Translations under genes and position numbers: made by a program
Assembly (NCBI GenBank): GCA_013374505.1
Contig: QENJ01000248.1
Location: 1-8,247, forward strand
Direction of reading: 5' to 3'
DNA: 8,247 nt
From: Candidatus Methanophagaceae archaeon
GTDB taxonomy: Archaea; Halobacteriota; Syntropharchaeia; Alkanophagales; Methanospirareceae
Notes under the pieces: generated by a model
The model's input: only the letters and a program-made list of their open reading frames with translations
What the model was told of the DNA's origin: nothing
Databases searched by the model: none
Part shown: one piece after another, positions 1-6,111 of the stretch
Layout: every line of letters starts with the position of its first letter
Numbering within the stretch: the stretch's first letter is position 1

Positions 1-326
1 TCTCCTCTTTTTATTAATGGTTTAGAAAGGTCGGAACATAATATTTTCTTTTTTATGTTGAGAACTACTTTATTCAATTCATCATGAGATAAAACATAAA
101 AGAAATTTACAAATGCTTCATCGATAGGATCCTCACCTGCTAAAGGCTCTCTTATATCTGTTGGATTAGGATTTGCATCGGAACATAACATCGATAGGGC
201 ATTTAAAATATTAGATTTGCCAGACTCATTTATACCTATAAGAACTCTACATCTTGGTTTCATAACTATTTCAAAACCTTCAGCGATTGACCTAAAATTA
301 CTTACTTCGATATGTTTTAGTTCCAT
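1..326 (-). CDS. AAA/OLD-family or RecF-like ATPase, N-terminal part (runs off left edge)
   Basis: A reading frame starting at the ATG at 324-326 stays open for 108 codons to the left edge, so only the N-terminus is present. It begins MELKHIEVSNFRSI, the usual opening of RecF/SMC/OLD-like ATPases. A perfect Walker A loop, GINESGKS, lies at residues 31-38, followed by NILNALSML. Such proteins use ATP in DNA repair, or in phage or plasmid defence when fused to a Toprim nuclease; the C-terminus that would decide this is outside the window. No Shine-Dalgarno sequence precedes the ATG, but a TATA-like box lies about 27 bases upstream, which fits a leaderless transcript. The first 300 bases contain about 31% G+C, against 47-48% in sampled stretches of the amidohydrolase gene, suggesting foreign origin. 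Fold assignment is confident; the subfamily is not. Confidence 0.8.
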   Translation of the reverse strand, partial: MELKHIEVSNFRSIAEGFEIVMKPRCRVLIGINESGKSNILNALSMLCSDANPNPTDIREPLAGEDPIDEAFVNFFYVLSHDELNKVVLNIKKKILCSDLSKPLIKRG

Positions 327-723
327 AGATTATAATGAATATTTTATCATTATAACTCTTTCTCATAGGTGTTCGGTTAAGAGATATACCTTGCAGCATC
401 ACGCTTTTATTTGACACATCTGCCTCTCTGGTAATCCTCACAACATGGTTTTAGACTGTATTTTCAGTGAGCATAGCTACATTTTTCCCAATGCCCTGAG
501 TTTCTACTACATAAGATAAATGACTAATATTGAGCGCTACCCCGCAAAAAATAGTGCTTCTAAATCGTTGTGAGCAGACATATTTTCCTTAACAGAACAC
601 CCATGAAATCTTTCTTAATTGGGCGAAACACCCATAATAGTATGTCCCATCTGTTTTAGAAAATCCCCCCTCTTTTTCTGTTTTTAGTAATCCAAAATTA
701 AATATAACGGTTTATATCAGAAC
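327..723. other. 397-base stretch without an intact gene
   Basis: No intact gene or RNA gene is recognisable here. On the - strand, an ATG at 579-581 preceded by AAGGA opens a 14-codon frame (MSAHNDLEALFFAG) that then stops. A second frame over about 451-537 reads LNISHLSYVV and GIGKNVAMLTENTV, meets a TAA at 451-453, and continues as NHVVRITREADV. It looks weakly helix-turn-helix-like, but I could not assign it. An inverted repeat with 6-base arms (ATATAA/TTATAT) lies at 702-717 just behind the recombinase remnant, and a pyrimidine-rich tract at 664-685. The stretch is probably decayed accessory DNA. Confidence 0.4.
348..359 (-). promoter_or_regulatory. TATA-like box for a leaderless ATPase transcript
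   Basis: Read on the - strand this is GAGTTATAATGA. It is centred about 27 bases upstream of the ATG at 326, the spacing expected for an archaeal TATA box feeding a leaderless mRNA. The lack of a ribosome binding site before that ATG agrees. The surroundings are A+T-rich, so chance resemblance is possible. Confidence 0.35.
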
Positions 724-1251
724 TTAGTTCGCATATACACCCCTCTGACCGAACTTTTCCATCTTCAACCATCCACCTCTTATCTGTAAGCTATCCAACG
801 GACTTTTAATCTTACCCATATCCTTGTTACTCACATGAGTATATATCTCTCTCTGTCGTCTTTGAACTTTTATGCCCCAACAACTCTTGGATATACCGCA
901 GATCGGTACCGCTTTCCAGCAGATGTGTAGCGAAACTATGCCTGAGAGAATGAACAGTGACATTCTTTTCAATGTTTGCCTTCCTTTTTACACGCATTTG
1001 TGAATATCTTCTCAACTGCCAGAGTTGTTATATGCTTGCCCTTATCATGGCTTGGAAATAAGCATTCTGATTGTCCATATTCTTTCAGGTAGCTTCTTGT
1101 CGTCTCCAATGCCACATCTAAAAGCATCGTGTGCCGAGCCTTCATTCCCTTTGTATCCTTAACATATTTGAGGAACTCCCTTCTGGTTCAAGACTACTGG
1201 CAACTTCTTATCCTTCTTCGGTCTTTTTGTTTGAAAAAAAACAATAAAATC
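724..1251 (-). pseudogene. Broken tyrosine recombinase (XerC/XerD-like integrase) remnant
   Basis: Three reading frames together rebuild a phage/Xer-type tyrosine recombinase. From its 5' side the first piece (about 1172-1251) reads RPKKDKKLPVVLNQKGV. The next (about 975-1172) reads TMLLDVALETTRSYLKEYG and later KHITTLAVEKIF. The third (about 860-983) carries VTVHSLRHSFATHLLESG and LLGHKSSKTTE, including the HxxR and second catalytic His. The last (724 to about 855) has the IYTHVS box with the nucleophilic Tyr, and ends GVYAN. Two frame breaks look like 4-base insertions: a GA-repeat expansion at about 847-855 and an AAAC-like insertion near 975. The first join skips the segment that normally holds the first catalytic Arg, and the N-terminal domain is absent. 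The gene is therefore inactive and probably marks a past integration. Its 5' end abuts the reductase gene at 1254-1287. Confidence 0.88.
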
Positions 1252-1286
1252 CTATGCTGAATAAAACGTATAAAGAGAGAAATAAT

Positions 1287-2243
1287 ATGGAGTTCATACT
1301 ACCCGAAGAGCTAAAAGAGGAGCCCGTAGAAGAAGATAAACTATACGACCTAATTATTATAGGGGCAGGTCCAGCGGGGATGACGGCTGTGGTTTATGCT
1401 GCCCGGAAGAAACTTGACACTTTAGTTATAAGTGGGAATGTAGGGGGGCAGACACTCCTCGCTACAGATGTAGAGACCTATATGGGCTACCAATTTATAA
1501 CCGGGCAGGAATTGATGCGTAAATTTGAGGAGCAGGTCTGGCAGTTTCCTATTCCTTTATTGATAGGTGACAAGGTGACAAAGCTCAGTGAGGATGATAA
1601 TTTTTTCGCGGTGCAGATTTCTAAGGGTAATAAATTCAGGGGCAAAACGGTAATTATTGCATCTGGTAGACGTGCGAGGTCCCTGAATGTGCCGGGCGAG
1701 AAAGAATTGGTAGGCAGAGGCGTAAGTTATTGTGCTACTTGTGACGCACCCCTTTTCGATGGAATGGATGTAGCGGTAATCGGTAGTGCGAATCCTGCTA
1801 TTACTGCGGTAAACGACCTTACGAAATATGCGCGAAAGATTTACAGTATAGCTCGTGTATCGGTAAAGGTAGACCCGGTTTTAGTAGAGAAGGCGAAAAA
1901 ATCGGGTAAAGTAGAATTCTTGGCTGGTTATACGGTCAATGAGATAAAGGGAAAGGATAATGTAGAAAGTATCGTTATCCGGGATATAAATGGCGATAAG
2001 GGTCTTGATGTTGGCGGTGTTTTTATAGAGATTGGAGCAATACCAAATGTTGAATTCGCAAAGGATGTGGTGAAACTTAACGAATTGAAAGAAGTAGAGG
2101 TAGATTGCGACTGTAATACGAGTGTTGTGGGCATATTCGCGGCTGGTGACGTAACTAATGCACCGGAGAAAGAAATTATCGTGGCTGCGGGAGAAGGCGC
2201 GAAAGCAGCTCTAAGTGCGTTTCGCTATTTGATAAAGACATAA
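1287..2243 (+). CDS. trxB-like: Thioredoxin reductase-like FAD flavoprotein, without the usual NADPH motif
   Basis: This is a 318-residue flavin disulfide reductase of the TrxR family, expected to pass electrons through FAD to a redox CxxC and then to thioredoxin. Visible parts are the FAD-binding GAGPAG at residues 26-31, the active-site CATC at 149-152, a second nucleotide fold at VIGSANPA (164-171), and the C-terminal FAD motif GIFAAGDVT. The usual HRRxxxR motif that binds the NADPH phosphate is replaced by YSIARVSVKVD, so the electron donor may not be NADPH. F420-dependent archaeal reductases of this family are known to lack that motif. An unusual CDC pair lies at 274-276. I chose the ATG at 1287 because AGAGAG lies about 8 bases upstream; the in-frame ATG at 1254 has no ribosome binding site and would add 11 residues. 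It is the only convincing + strand gene here and stands alone. Confidence 0.93.
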   Translation: MEFILPEELKEEPVEEDKLYDLIIIGAGPAGMTAVVYAARKKLDTLVISGNVGGQTLLATDVETYMGYQFITGQELMRKFEEQVWQFPIPLLIGDKVTKLSEDDNFFAVQISKGNKFRGKTVIIASGRRARSLNVPGEKELVGRGVSYCATCDAPLFDGMDVAVIGSANPAITAVNDLTKYARKIYSIARVSVKVDPVLVEKAKKSGKVEFLAGYTVNEIKGKDNVESIVIRDINGDKGLDVGGVFIEIGAIPNVEFAKDVVKLNELKEVEVDCDCNTSVVGIFAAGDVTNAPEKEIIVAAGEGAKAALSAFRYLIKT

Positions 2244-2247
2244 AAAC

Positions 2248-2266
2248 CGTTTCTTAGAAAGAAACG
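2248..2266 (+). terminator. Hairpin just after the reductase gene
   Basis: CGTTTCTT and AAGAAACG form a perfect 8-base-pair stem around a 3-base AGA loop, starting five bases after the stop codon of the reductase gene. Only a short T run (CTTT) follows. A role in transcription termination or in shaping the mRNA 3' end is inferred from position. Confidence 0.5.
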
Positions 2267-2305
2267 CTTTAGCAAAAGAGACATAAAAAGAAAAAGGGGG
2301 GTATT

Positions 2306-2365
2306 ATGTTTATGCGAGCTAACCTTTTGATCTTATCAACTCACTCTTTACGAAAACGTCCGTAA
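2306..2365 (+). other. Possible 19-codon ORF behind a G-rich ribosome-binding-like tract
   Basis: An ATG at 2306 is preceded, after four bases, by AAGGGGGG and opens a 19-codon frame (MFMRANLLILSTHSLRKRP) ending at a TAA at 2363-2365. The peptide has a short hydrophobic stretch and a basic tail. It lies between the reductase hairpin and the 3' end of the convergent small CxxC gene. I know of no family match. Only the position of the G tract suggests translation. Confidence 0.15.
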
Positions 2366-2375
2366 GTTTCCAGAT

Positions 2376-2663
2376 TCAATCTCCCCCACCAAATAGAAAC
2401 TCAGCTCTCACAAATTTTTCGTAGTTCTCCGGAGTCATTCCACCGCATTTAGGGCACCAATAGACCTCTGAATTTTCTACATCCTTCCCGCTATTATCTA
2501 TTGTCTTGAACACATAACCCGGGTGCTGCTCATCGCATTTCTCACAAAGCTTCTCATCCACTCTGGCGATGATCACGAAAAGGCCAACCTTCTTTCGGTA
2601 CTCCATAGTGTCACCAGGCATTCTCTCCCAATCAGTCGAGAACTTCCCATATTCATCCTCCAT
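2376..2663 (-). CDS. Small hypothetical protein with two CxxC pairs (zinc-ribbon-like)
   Basis: This is a 95-residue soluble protein of unknown function. CEKC at residues 40-43 and CPKCG at 70-74 are about 26 residues apart, a layout that usually binds one structural zinc ion as a zinc ribbon or rubredoxin-like knuckle. The N-terminal third is charged (MEDEYGKFSTDWERM), a short hydrophobic strand (VGLFVIIARV) precedes the first pair, and the protein ends in FGGGD. The start is well supported: GAGGTGA at 2671-2677 lies 7 bases upstream of the ATG, and a TATA-like box lies further up at 2701-2709. It sits downstream of the radical SAM gene on the same strand, but with 230 bases between them and its own promoter signal. 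I do not recognise a named family. Confidence 0.8.
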   Translation of the reverse strand: MEDEYGKFSTDWERMPGDTMEYRKKVGLFVIIARVDEKLCEKCDEQHPGYVFKTIDNSGKDVENSEVYWCPKCGGMTPENYEKFVRAEFLFGGGD

Positions 2664-2700
2664 TTTCTATTCACCTCAATTAAACTTTGGTTTGAAGATA

Positions 2701-2709
2701 CATATAAAG
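2701..2709 (-). promoter_or_regulatory. TATA box of the small CxxC protein gene
   Basis: On the - strand this reads CTTTATATG, close to the archaeal TTTATATA consensus. The predicted transcription start about 26 bases downstream falls just before the GAGGTGA ribosome binding site at 2671-2677, giving a very short leader. Confidence 0.5.
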
Positions 2710-2893
2710 GTATAGCATTATTCTCCGTGAGTTTGTGGTACATAAACGAAAAATAGAGAAGTGATAAAAAAGAATGAACAGAAGAGTATCGAAAGAAGAA
2801 ATAGGGTTCAAGCGAACGCATGTGAATTTTACAAAGAATTTAAAGTTCGTAGAGCATACATAAATTTTTTCTCACAAAACTCATCCTGTAAAC

Positions 2894-3880
2894 TCATATA
2901 TCCCTATAAGGCGTTATATCGCAGCCCGTACATGTAAGGCACATCGTCTGCGAGACATCTACACGAAGACCGTAGTTATCTATTAGTTCACGTGTCATCC
3001 ATGCGAGTTTAAGCAACCGCTCAGCATCGGGTCTTGTTGCGGCTTCAAGCTCGTCTTTTCGTAGGGGTTGTATGGTTATTGGACGTAGAACGGGTATTAC
3101 ACCCATCTTTGCTAAATGCTCAACTCCTTTGCGCACGCATTCGTCCGTCTCACCGAGTCCAATGATGAAGTTCGTGGATACCCTATTCTTGCCAAATACC
3201 GGTACTGCGTCCCGTAACGAGTCTAATATAAAATCGAGCGAAAGCCCCTTACAGACCTTATCAAATATATCTCGATTCATGGTTTCTACGTTGTATTTGA
3301 GCTCAACGGCACCAGCTTCTTTCAATAGTTTTGTGGAGTTTCTGGTAGGATATGCCGCGACACCAATGGGGACGTTGTATCTTTTCAGTGCTCTTATCAC
3401 TGCAACTAAACGTTCAATCTCATCTTCCGGTGATTCTGCCACGCCAGACGTAATTGCGATTGCTTTCATAAGCCCGGTCTTCTTTGCCTGCTCAACGATA
3501 TTGACGACCTCATCCAGCGTCTTGATTTTACCTTGCAACTTTGGGACCGAGCAGAATTTACAGTCATAGATACAGCGTTCACTCAGTGTGATGTAAGCTT
3601 GCTCCGGACAATGCGCGAGTACTGGCTCAATTTCGCCTCTTACCAACTCTTTATCGTCTCTAAGGATTATAAAATCGCTGTTTTCCTTTATCATCGCGAG
3701 TGGCGAGTTTTTGTTGATCTCTAAACGTACTCGATGGCCACCGGATGTAAAGAATAATGACTTTTGGCCTGTGCCGGGACCTGCGGCTGATGTGGACGTT
3801 CCTGTCAGTAGTGAGGCATCTACATCCACGCTTCCTGTTGCGAGTAGTTCGGCTTTTAGGTTTGCGTTTAGTTTGGGCAT
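2894..3880 (-). CDS. Biotin-synthase-related radical SAM protein (COG2516-like)
   Basis: This is a 328-residue radical SAM enzyme of unknown substrate. CIYDCKFC (Cys 103, 107, 110) is the classic CxxxCxxC loop that binds the 4Fe-4S cluster for cleaving S-adenosylmethionine. AHCPEQAYITLSE before it and FIIGLGETDE after it fit the BioB-like barrel. The extreme C-terminus has a further CLTCTGC (Cys 314, 317, 320), which may hold a second metal or Fe-S site. The N-terminal 60 or so residues (ELLATGSVDVDASLL, GGHRVRLEIN) resemble a conserved domain I recall from methanogen and other archaeal homologues. I start at the ATG at 3880; an in-frame GTG at 3889 would add three residues, and neither has a clear ribosome binding site. 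A TATATA box at about 3937-3945 could drive it. The family is firm, the reaction unknown. Confidence 0.92.
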   Translation of the reverse strand: MPKLNANLKAELLATGSVDVDASLLTGTSTSAAGPGTGQKSLFFTSGGHRVRLEINKNSPLAMIKENSDFIILRDDKELVRGEIEPVLAHCPEQAYITLSERCIYDCKFCSVPKLQGKIKTLDEVVNIVEQAKKTGLMKAIAITSGVAESPEDEIERLVAVIRALKRYNVPIGVAAYPTRNSTKLLKEAGAVELKYNVETMNRDIFDKVCKGLSLDFILDSLRDAVPVFGKNRVSTNFIIGLGETDECVRKGVEHLAKMGVIPVLRPITIQPLRKDELEAATRPDAERLLKLAWMTRELIDNYGLRVDVSQTMCLTCTGCDITPYRDI

Positions 3881-3936
3881 TTTACACACTTCTACGCCAA
3901 CAAAGCCACTTCTTGGCTATATGCTTCTCTCATCTC

Positions 3937-3945
3937 CTATATACC
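3937..3945 (-). promoter_or_regulatory. TATA-like box upstream of the radical SAM gene
   Basis: GGTATATAG on the - strand lies about 60 bases upstream of the ATG at 3880, which would give a leader of roughly 35 bases. Sequence and distance fit an archaeal promoter, but no ribosome binding site in the predicted leader confirms it. Confidence 0.35.
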
Positions 3946-4016
3946 CTGCTTCTTTTATCTACTTAAAAATTCTCGTTCTCTATTCTAACCGGAAGCGTGG
4001 GATTATCACCCTCCTC

Positions 4017-4039
4017 AAAAGGTCTGATTGAAACCTTTT
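4017..4039. other. Inverted repeat, possible hairpin between genes
   Basis: AAAAGGT at 4017-4023 and ACCTTTT at 4033-4039 form 7-base arms around a 9-base loop, in the gap between the amidohydrolase fragment and the radical SAM gene. Read on the + strand it is followed by TTATT, and read on the - strand by GAGGAGG. It could help end transcription arriving from the MFS side, but nothing decides its direction. Confidence 0.3.
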
Positions 4040-4089
4040 TTATTCCTCCACCCCGTATTTAACATAAGGTGCTTGTATTTTATTAAAAT

Positions 4090-4305
4090 TTAGATTGGGA
4101 TACCAAACAGCTCAGTAGCATTCTTCGCCATTAAATTCTCCAGTACTCCAGGTTCGTAAGAAAACCTCTCAAACTCATCAACACTCTGCTTCAACGGTCT
4201 CACAGGGTACGAAGAGGCATAATGTATCCAATCACCTACGTAGTTGGCGTCACCTACCCGATCTTGAGCACCCGCGGAACAGATGACATGGAAGAAACAT
4301 TTACT
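4090..4305 (-). pseudogene. 3'-end fragment of an amidohydrolase gene (duplicate of the gene at 7080-7946)
   Basis: An open frame of about 71 codons ends at a TAA at 4090-4092 and is closed upstream by a TAG at 4306-4308. It has no start codon except one deep inside. Its translation matches the last 70 or so residues of the intact amidohydrolase: YASSYPVRPLKQSVDEF and SYEPGVLENLMAKNA occur in both, and it ends ELFGIPI where the intact protein has ELFGMTF. Over the 3'-most 119 bases (4102-4220 against 7092-7210) I count 10 differences, about 92% identity. Further upstream similarity falls sharply, with two single-codon gaps but no frame break. Many differences in the similar part are synonymous, so the copy was once under protein-level selection. 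The 5' three quarters are missing and the MFS gene ends 25 bases away. Confidence 0.9.
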
Positions 4306-4329
4306 CTATGCTACATACCCGAAATCCAC

Positions 4330-5475
4330 TTATCCCCGAACCCGCGTTGAAATCAGAATATTCATCACTACGAAACAGACGCACAAAATAACGATTCCCT
4401 CCAGCCCATACACCAAATAAACCGGTAAGGTTGCCACAGGCGCTAGTCCGTAGCCCAAAAACCGGCAGCTATTATAAATAGAAGCAGCAGCTCCTCTTGA
4501 CTCAGGCACGCACTCAACAATCATCGTGTTAAGCGAGGTAAAGATAGTTATATTTCCGATACCCATGATTGCAAGCGGGATGAAAAAGGCAGTATATGAA
4601 TCTGCCCGCATAAGTATCAAAAACGCACCGAGCAAGATGGTCAATCCGATAAGCAACATCTTCTTTCTACCGATGAAATCGGTAAGATAACCGGCAATCG
4701 GCGCTGTCGCGATCCCAACGAATCCAAATGTGGATAACAAAATACCTATCTTATCTTCGCTCACCGAGCTCTTAAGTGTATCTGATAAAAACATCATCAG
4801 TGCGATATTTCCGAAGAATACGAGAAGTCCAATCATACAAAGCAGTAAAACATCCTTATTTTTAGCTACACCACTTATCTTCCTTAATACATCCTTTAAT
4901 TCTCCACCGCCCTTTGACGCATCGAAATAAACGAGGTAAACAGAGCCAAGCAGTCCCGAAAAGATGAATAACATTAGGAATACAAGTCGCCAATCAATTA
5001 ATGCGAAGAATCCACCAACAAAAGGTCCTAATGCGGTTCCTGCGGTTGTTGATGCACCATATCCGCCCATTATCCGCCCACGTTCTTTGTACTCGAAGGC
5101 ATCACCGATGACCGCCAGGATGATAGGAGCTATGAATGCGATTCCAAGCCCCTGTAATGCCCGTGCACCCAGGAATAATCCGATAGTATTCGAAGATGCA
5201 CAGAGTAGCGATGCAAGAGAATAGGTAAATAATCCAAAAAGAATGATACGTTTCCTTCCATAGATGTCGGAAAGCGCACCGGAAAAGAGCTGAAAGAATG
5301 CAAAGGGAATCATGTACATTGCAATAGATGCAGGTATAAACCAGGGCTCGTCAGTGAAGTATCGTTCAAGCGGTAGAATCAACGCGAGTACGGTAAGTCC
5401 ACCGAAAGGTGCAAGAAATACAGATGGATATAATAAAAATAGCAGGTGCTTCTTTGATAGTCTCTTCTTTTTCAT
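4330..5475 (-). CDS. MFS multidrug-type exporter (DHA family, 12 membrane segments)
   Basis: This 381-residue integral membrane protein is very hydrophobic, with about 12 predicted transmembrane helices. The first cytoplasmic loop has MFS motif A, GALSDIYGRKRIILFG (residues 66-81), and its half-repeat GYLTDFIGRKKMLLIG follows at 262-277. Helix 4 has ARALQGLG with the motif B arginine (Arg105). Helix 5 has the antiporter motif C, ending GTALGPFVGG (146-155). Motif C marks the drug:proton antiporter (DHA) type, so export of a small molecule driven by the proton or sodium gradient is likely; the substrate is unknown. The N-terminus is basic (MKKKRLSKKH), as for a cytoplasmic end. The ATG lies 8 bases after the DUF169 stop codon with no separate ribosome binding site, so translation is probably coupled. 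Length and motifs are complete. Confidence 0.93.
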   Translation of the reverse strand: MKKKRLSKKHLLFLLYPSVFLAPFGGLTVLALILPLERYFTDEPWFIPASIAMYMIPFAFFQLFSGALSDIYGRKRIILFGLFTYSLASLLCASSNTIGLFLGARALQGLGIAFIAPIILAVIGDAFEYKERGRIMGGYGASTTAGTALGPFVGGFFALIDWRLVFLMLFIFSGLLGSVYLVYFDASKGGGELKDVLRKISGVAKNKDVLLLCMIGLLVFFGNIALMMFLSDTLKSSVSEDKIGILLSTFGFVGIATAPIAGYLTDFIGRKKMLLIGLTILLGAFLILMRADSYTAFFIPLAIMGIGNITIFTSLNTMIVECVPESRGAAASIYNSCRFLGYGLAPVATLPVYLVYGLEGIVILCVCFVVMNILISTRVRG

Positions 5476-5483
5476 AACTAGAG

Positions 5484-5903
5484 TTATCTTTTCGACCTTA
5501 TCTTCTCAGTCATCATTTCAAACTGGCTCTGCCATTCCTGCGGTGCTGAACTCAACTTTGAAAGCACATAGGGTGGTCTTGCAATCTTATCAACTTCTAT
5601 ACTCGACCTTATCGCGATTTTAACATCACACCAGAGCTTTTCACCTTCAACAAGCATCTTCCATGGTATTTCTCTCTTCTGGGTGAGACCAAGATGCGTC
5701 TTCCCGCCGGAACAGGCACATCTATCCTCTGAAAGCAGTATGACTTTCCCTTCAGATGCTGCCAGTATCGCGCCACATACGGTATAGTTTCCCGCTTCGA
5801 TTTTAACTGCCGGGTCTTCGTCTGTGTACTTTACTCCAACTGGCTCTTTTTCTAGGTCTAATGCCTCTACAATAGTTTTAACGTGTTTGATATAATTTTC
5901 CAT
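5484..5903 (-). CDS. Short DUF169-family protein
   Basis: This is a 139-residue cytoplasmic protein resembling the N-terminal half of DUF169 (PF02596). The match is the opening with LDLEKEPVGVKY (residues 15-26), then VCGAILAASEGKVILLSED (42-60), then the Cys-rich CACSGGKTHLGL (62-73). Cysteines at 43, 62, 64 and 92 could bind a metal or cluster. DUF169 members I know of are usually over 200 residues, and here the C-terminal half seems absent: the chain ends after RPPYVLSKL and a charged tail. The molecular role of DUF169 is unknown. I choose the ATG at 5903 because AGGAG at 5913-5917 is spaced properly for it; the in-frame ATG at 5912 overlaps that site. It is the first gene of a two-gene unit with the MFS exporter, 8 bases apart, suggesting a shared task. 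Confidence 0.75.
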   Translation of the reverse strand: MENYIKHVKTIVEALDLEKEPVGVKYTDEDPAVKIEAGNYTVCGAILAASEGKVILLSEDRCACSGGKTHLGLTQKREIPWKMLVEGEKLWCDVKIAIRSSIEVDKIARPPYVLSKLSSAPQEWQSQFEMMTEKIRSKR

Positions 5904-5910
5904 ATGTACC

Positions 5911-5917
5911 ATCTCCT
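5911..5917 (-). promoter_or_regulatory. Ribosome binding site that fixes the DUF169 start
   Basis: AGGAGAT on the - strand lies 7 bases upstream of the ATG at 5903. The alternative ATG ending at 5912 overlaps this site and cannot use it, which favours the shorter 139-residue product. Confidence 0.65.
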
Positions 5918-5957
5918 ACAAATGGATATTTCATTCCCATAGCCCTATCCTGAAAAC

Positions 5958-5969
5958 CCTTTTTATTCC
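5958..5969 (-). promoter_or_regulatory. TATA-like box for the DUF169-MFS unit
   Basis: GGAATAAAAAGG on the - strand would place the transcription start near 5936, about 20 bases before the ribosome binding site at 5911-5917. A very similar motif, GGAATAAAAAAGG, occurs on the same strand at about 4034-4046. It is a weak match to the archaeal consensus, supported mainly by spacing. Confidence 0.3.
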
Positions 5970-6024
5970 GCTTCGACAGAAAGGCAAAGTCCTCACTTCT
6001 TGCATACTATTCATTAATCTGGTC

Positions 6025-6111
6025 ATGAAAGTAGGATATATAGCTCGTGCCCTCGGCACTCATTGGAATCTTGGCAAGATTGAGAGGTCATATCATGTAT
6101 CCCCTATTTGA
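6025..6111 (+). other. Possible 28-codon ORF or orphan gene start
   Basis: From the ATG at 6025 the + strand reads MKVGYIARALG and HWNLGKIERSYHVSPI, then stops at 6109-6111, just inside the 3' end of the oppositely oriented HEPN gene. The composition looks protein-like, resembling the N-terminus of a longer protein, but there is no ribosome binding site and no match I recognise. It could be the stub of a + strand gene cut off here, or chance. Confidence 0.15.

Noticed and set aside
596..635. AACACCCAT repeated twice, 31 bases apart
   Set aside because: There are only two 9-base copies in decayed DNA, with no further units; too little for a repeat array or an operator pair.
2573..2821. An 82-codon - strand frame overlapping the small CxxC gene in another frame
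   Set aside because: The CxxC frame has a TATA box, a GAGGTGA site and paired CxxC motifs; this one has none and begins in the A-rich intergenic stretch.
2761..2937. A 58-codon + strand frame starting with GTG at 2761
   Set aside because: It overlaps the 3' end of the radical SAM gene in antisense, is Lys/Arg-rich as A-rich DNA tends to give, lacks a proper ribosome binding site and resembles no family.
3757..3780. A P-loop-like GPGTGQKS in the radical SAM protein
   Set aside because: The spacing does not fit GxxxxGK[ST]; the stretch is part of the N-terminal segment shared by this radical SAM family.
4007..4016. GAGGAGG directly before GTG on the - strand, upstream of the radical SAM gene
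   Set aside because: The site touches the GTG with no spacer, the frame ends after nine codons, and no other start lies at a workable distance. It looks like an orphan match.
3072..4031. Long + strand open frames opposite the radical SAM gene and its upstream region
   Set aside because: They are antisense shadows of a strong radical SAM coding frame; no ribosome binding site or domain supports them.
6047..6059. GTGCC-CTC-GGCAC mini-hairpin as a terminator
   Set aside because: The stem has only five pairs and no T run on either side; it is within chance expectation.
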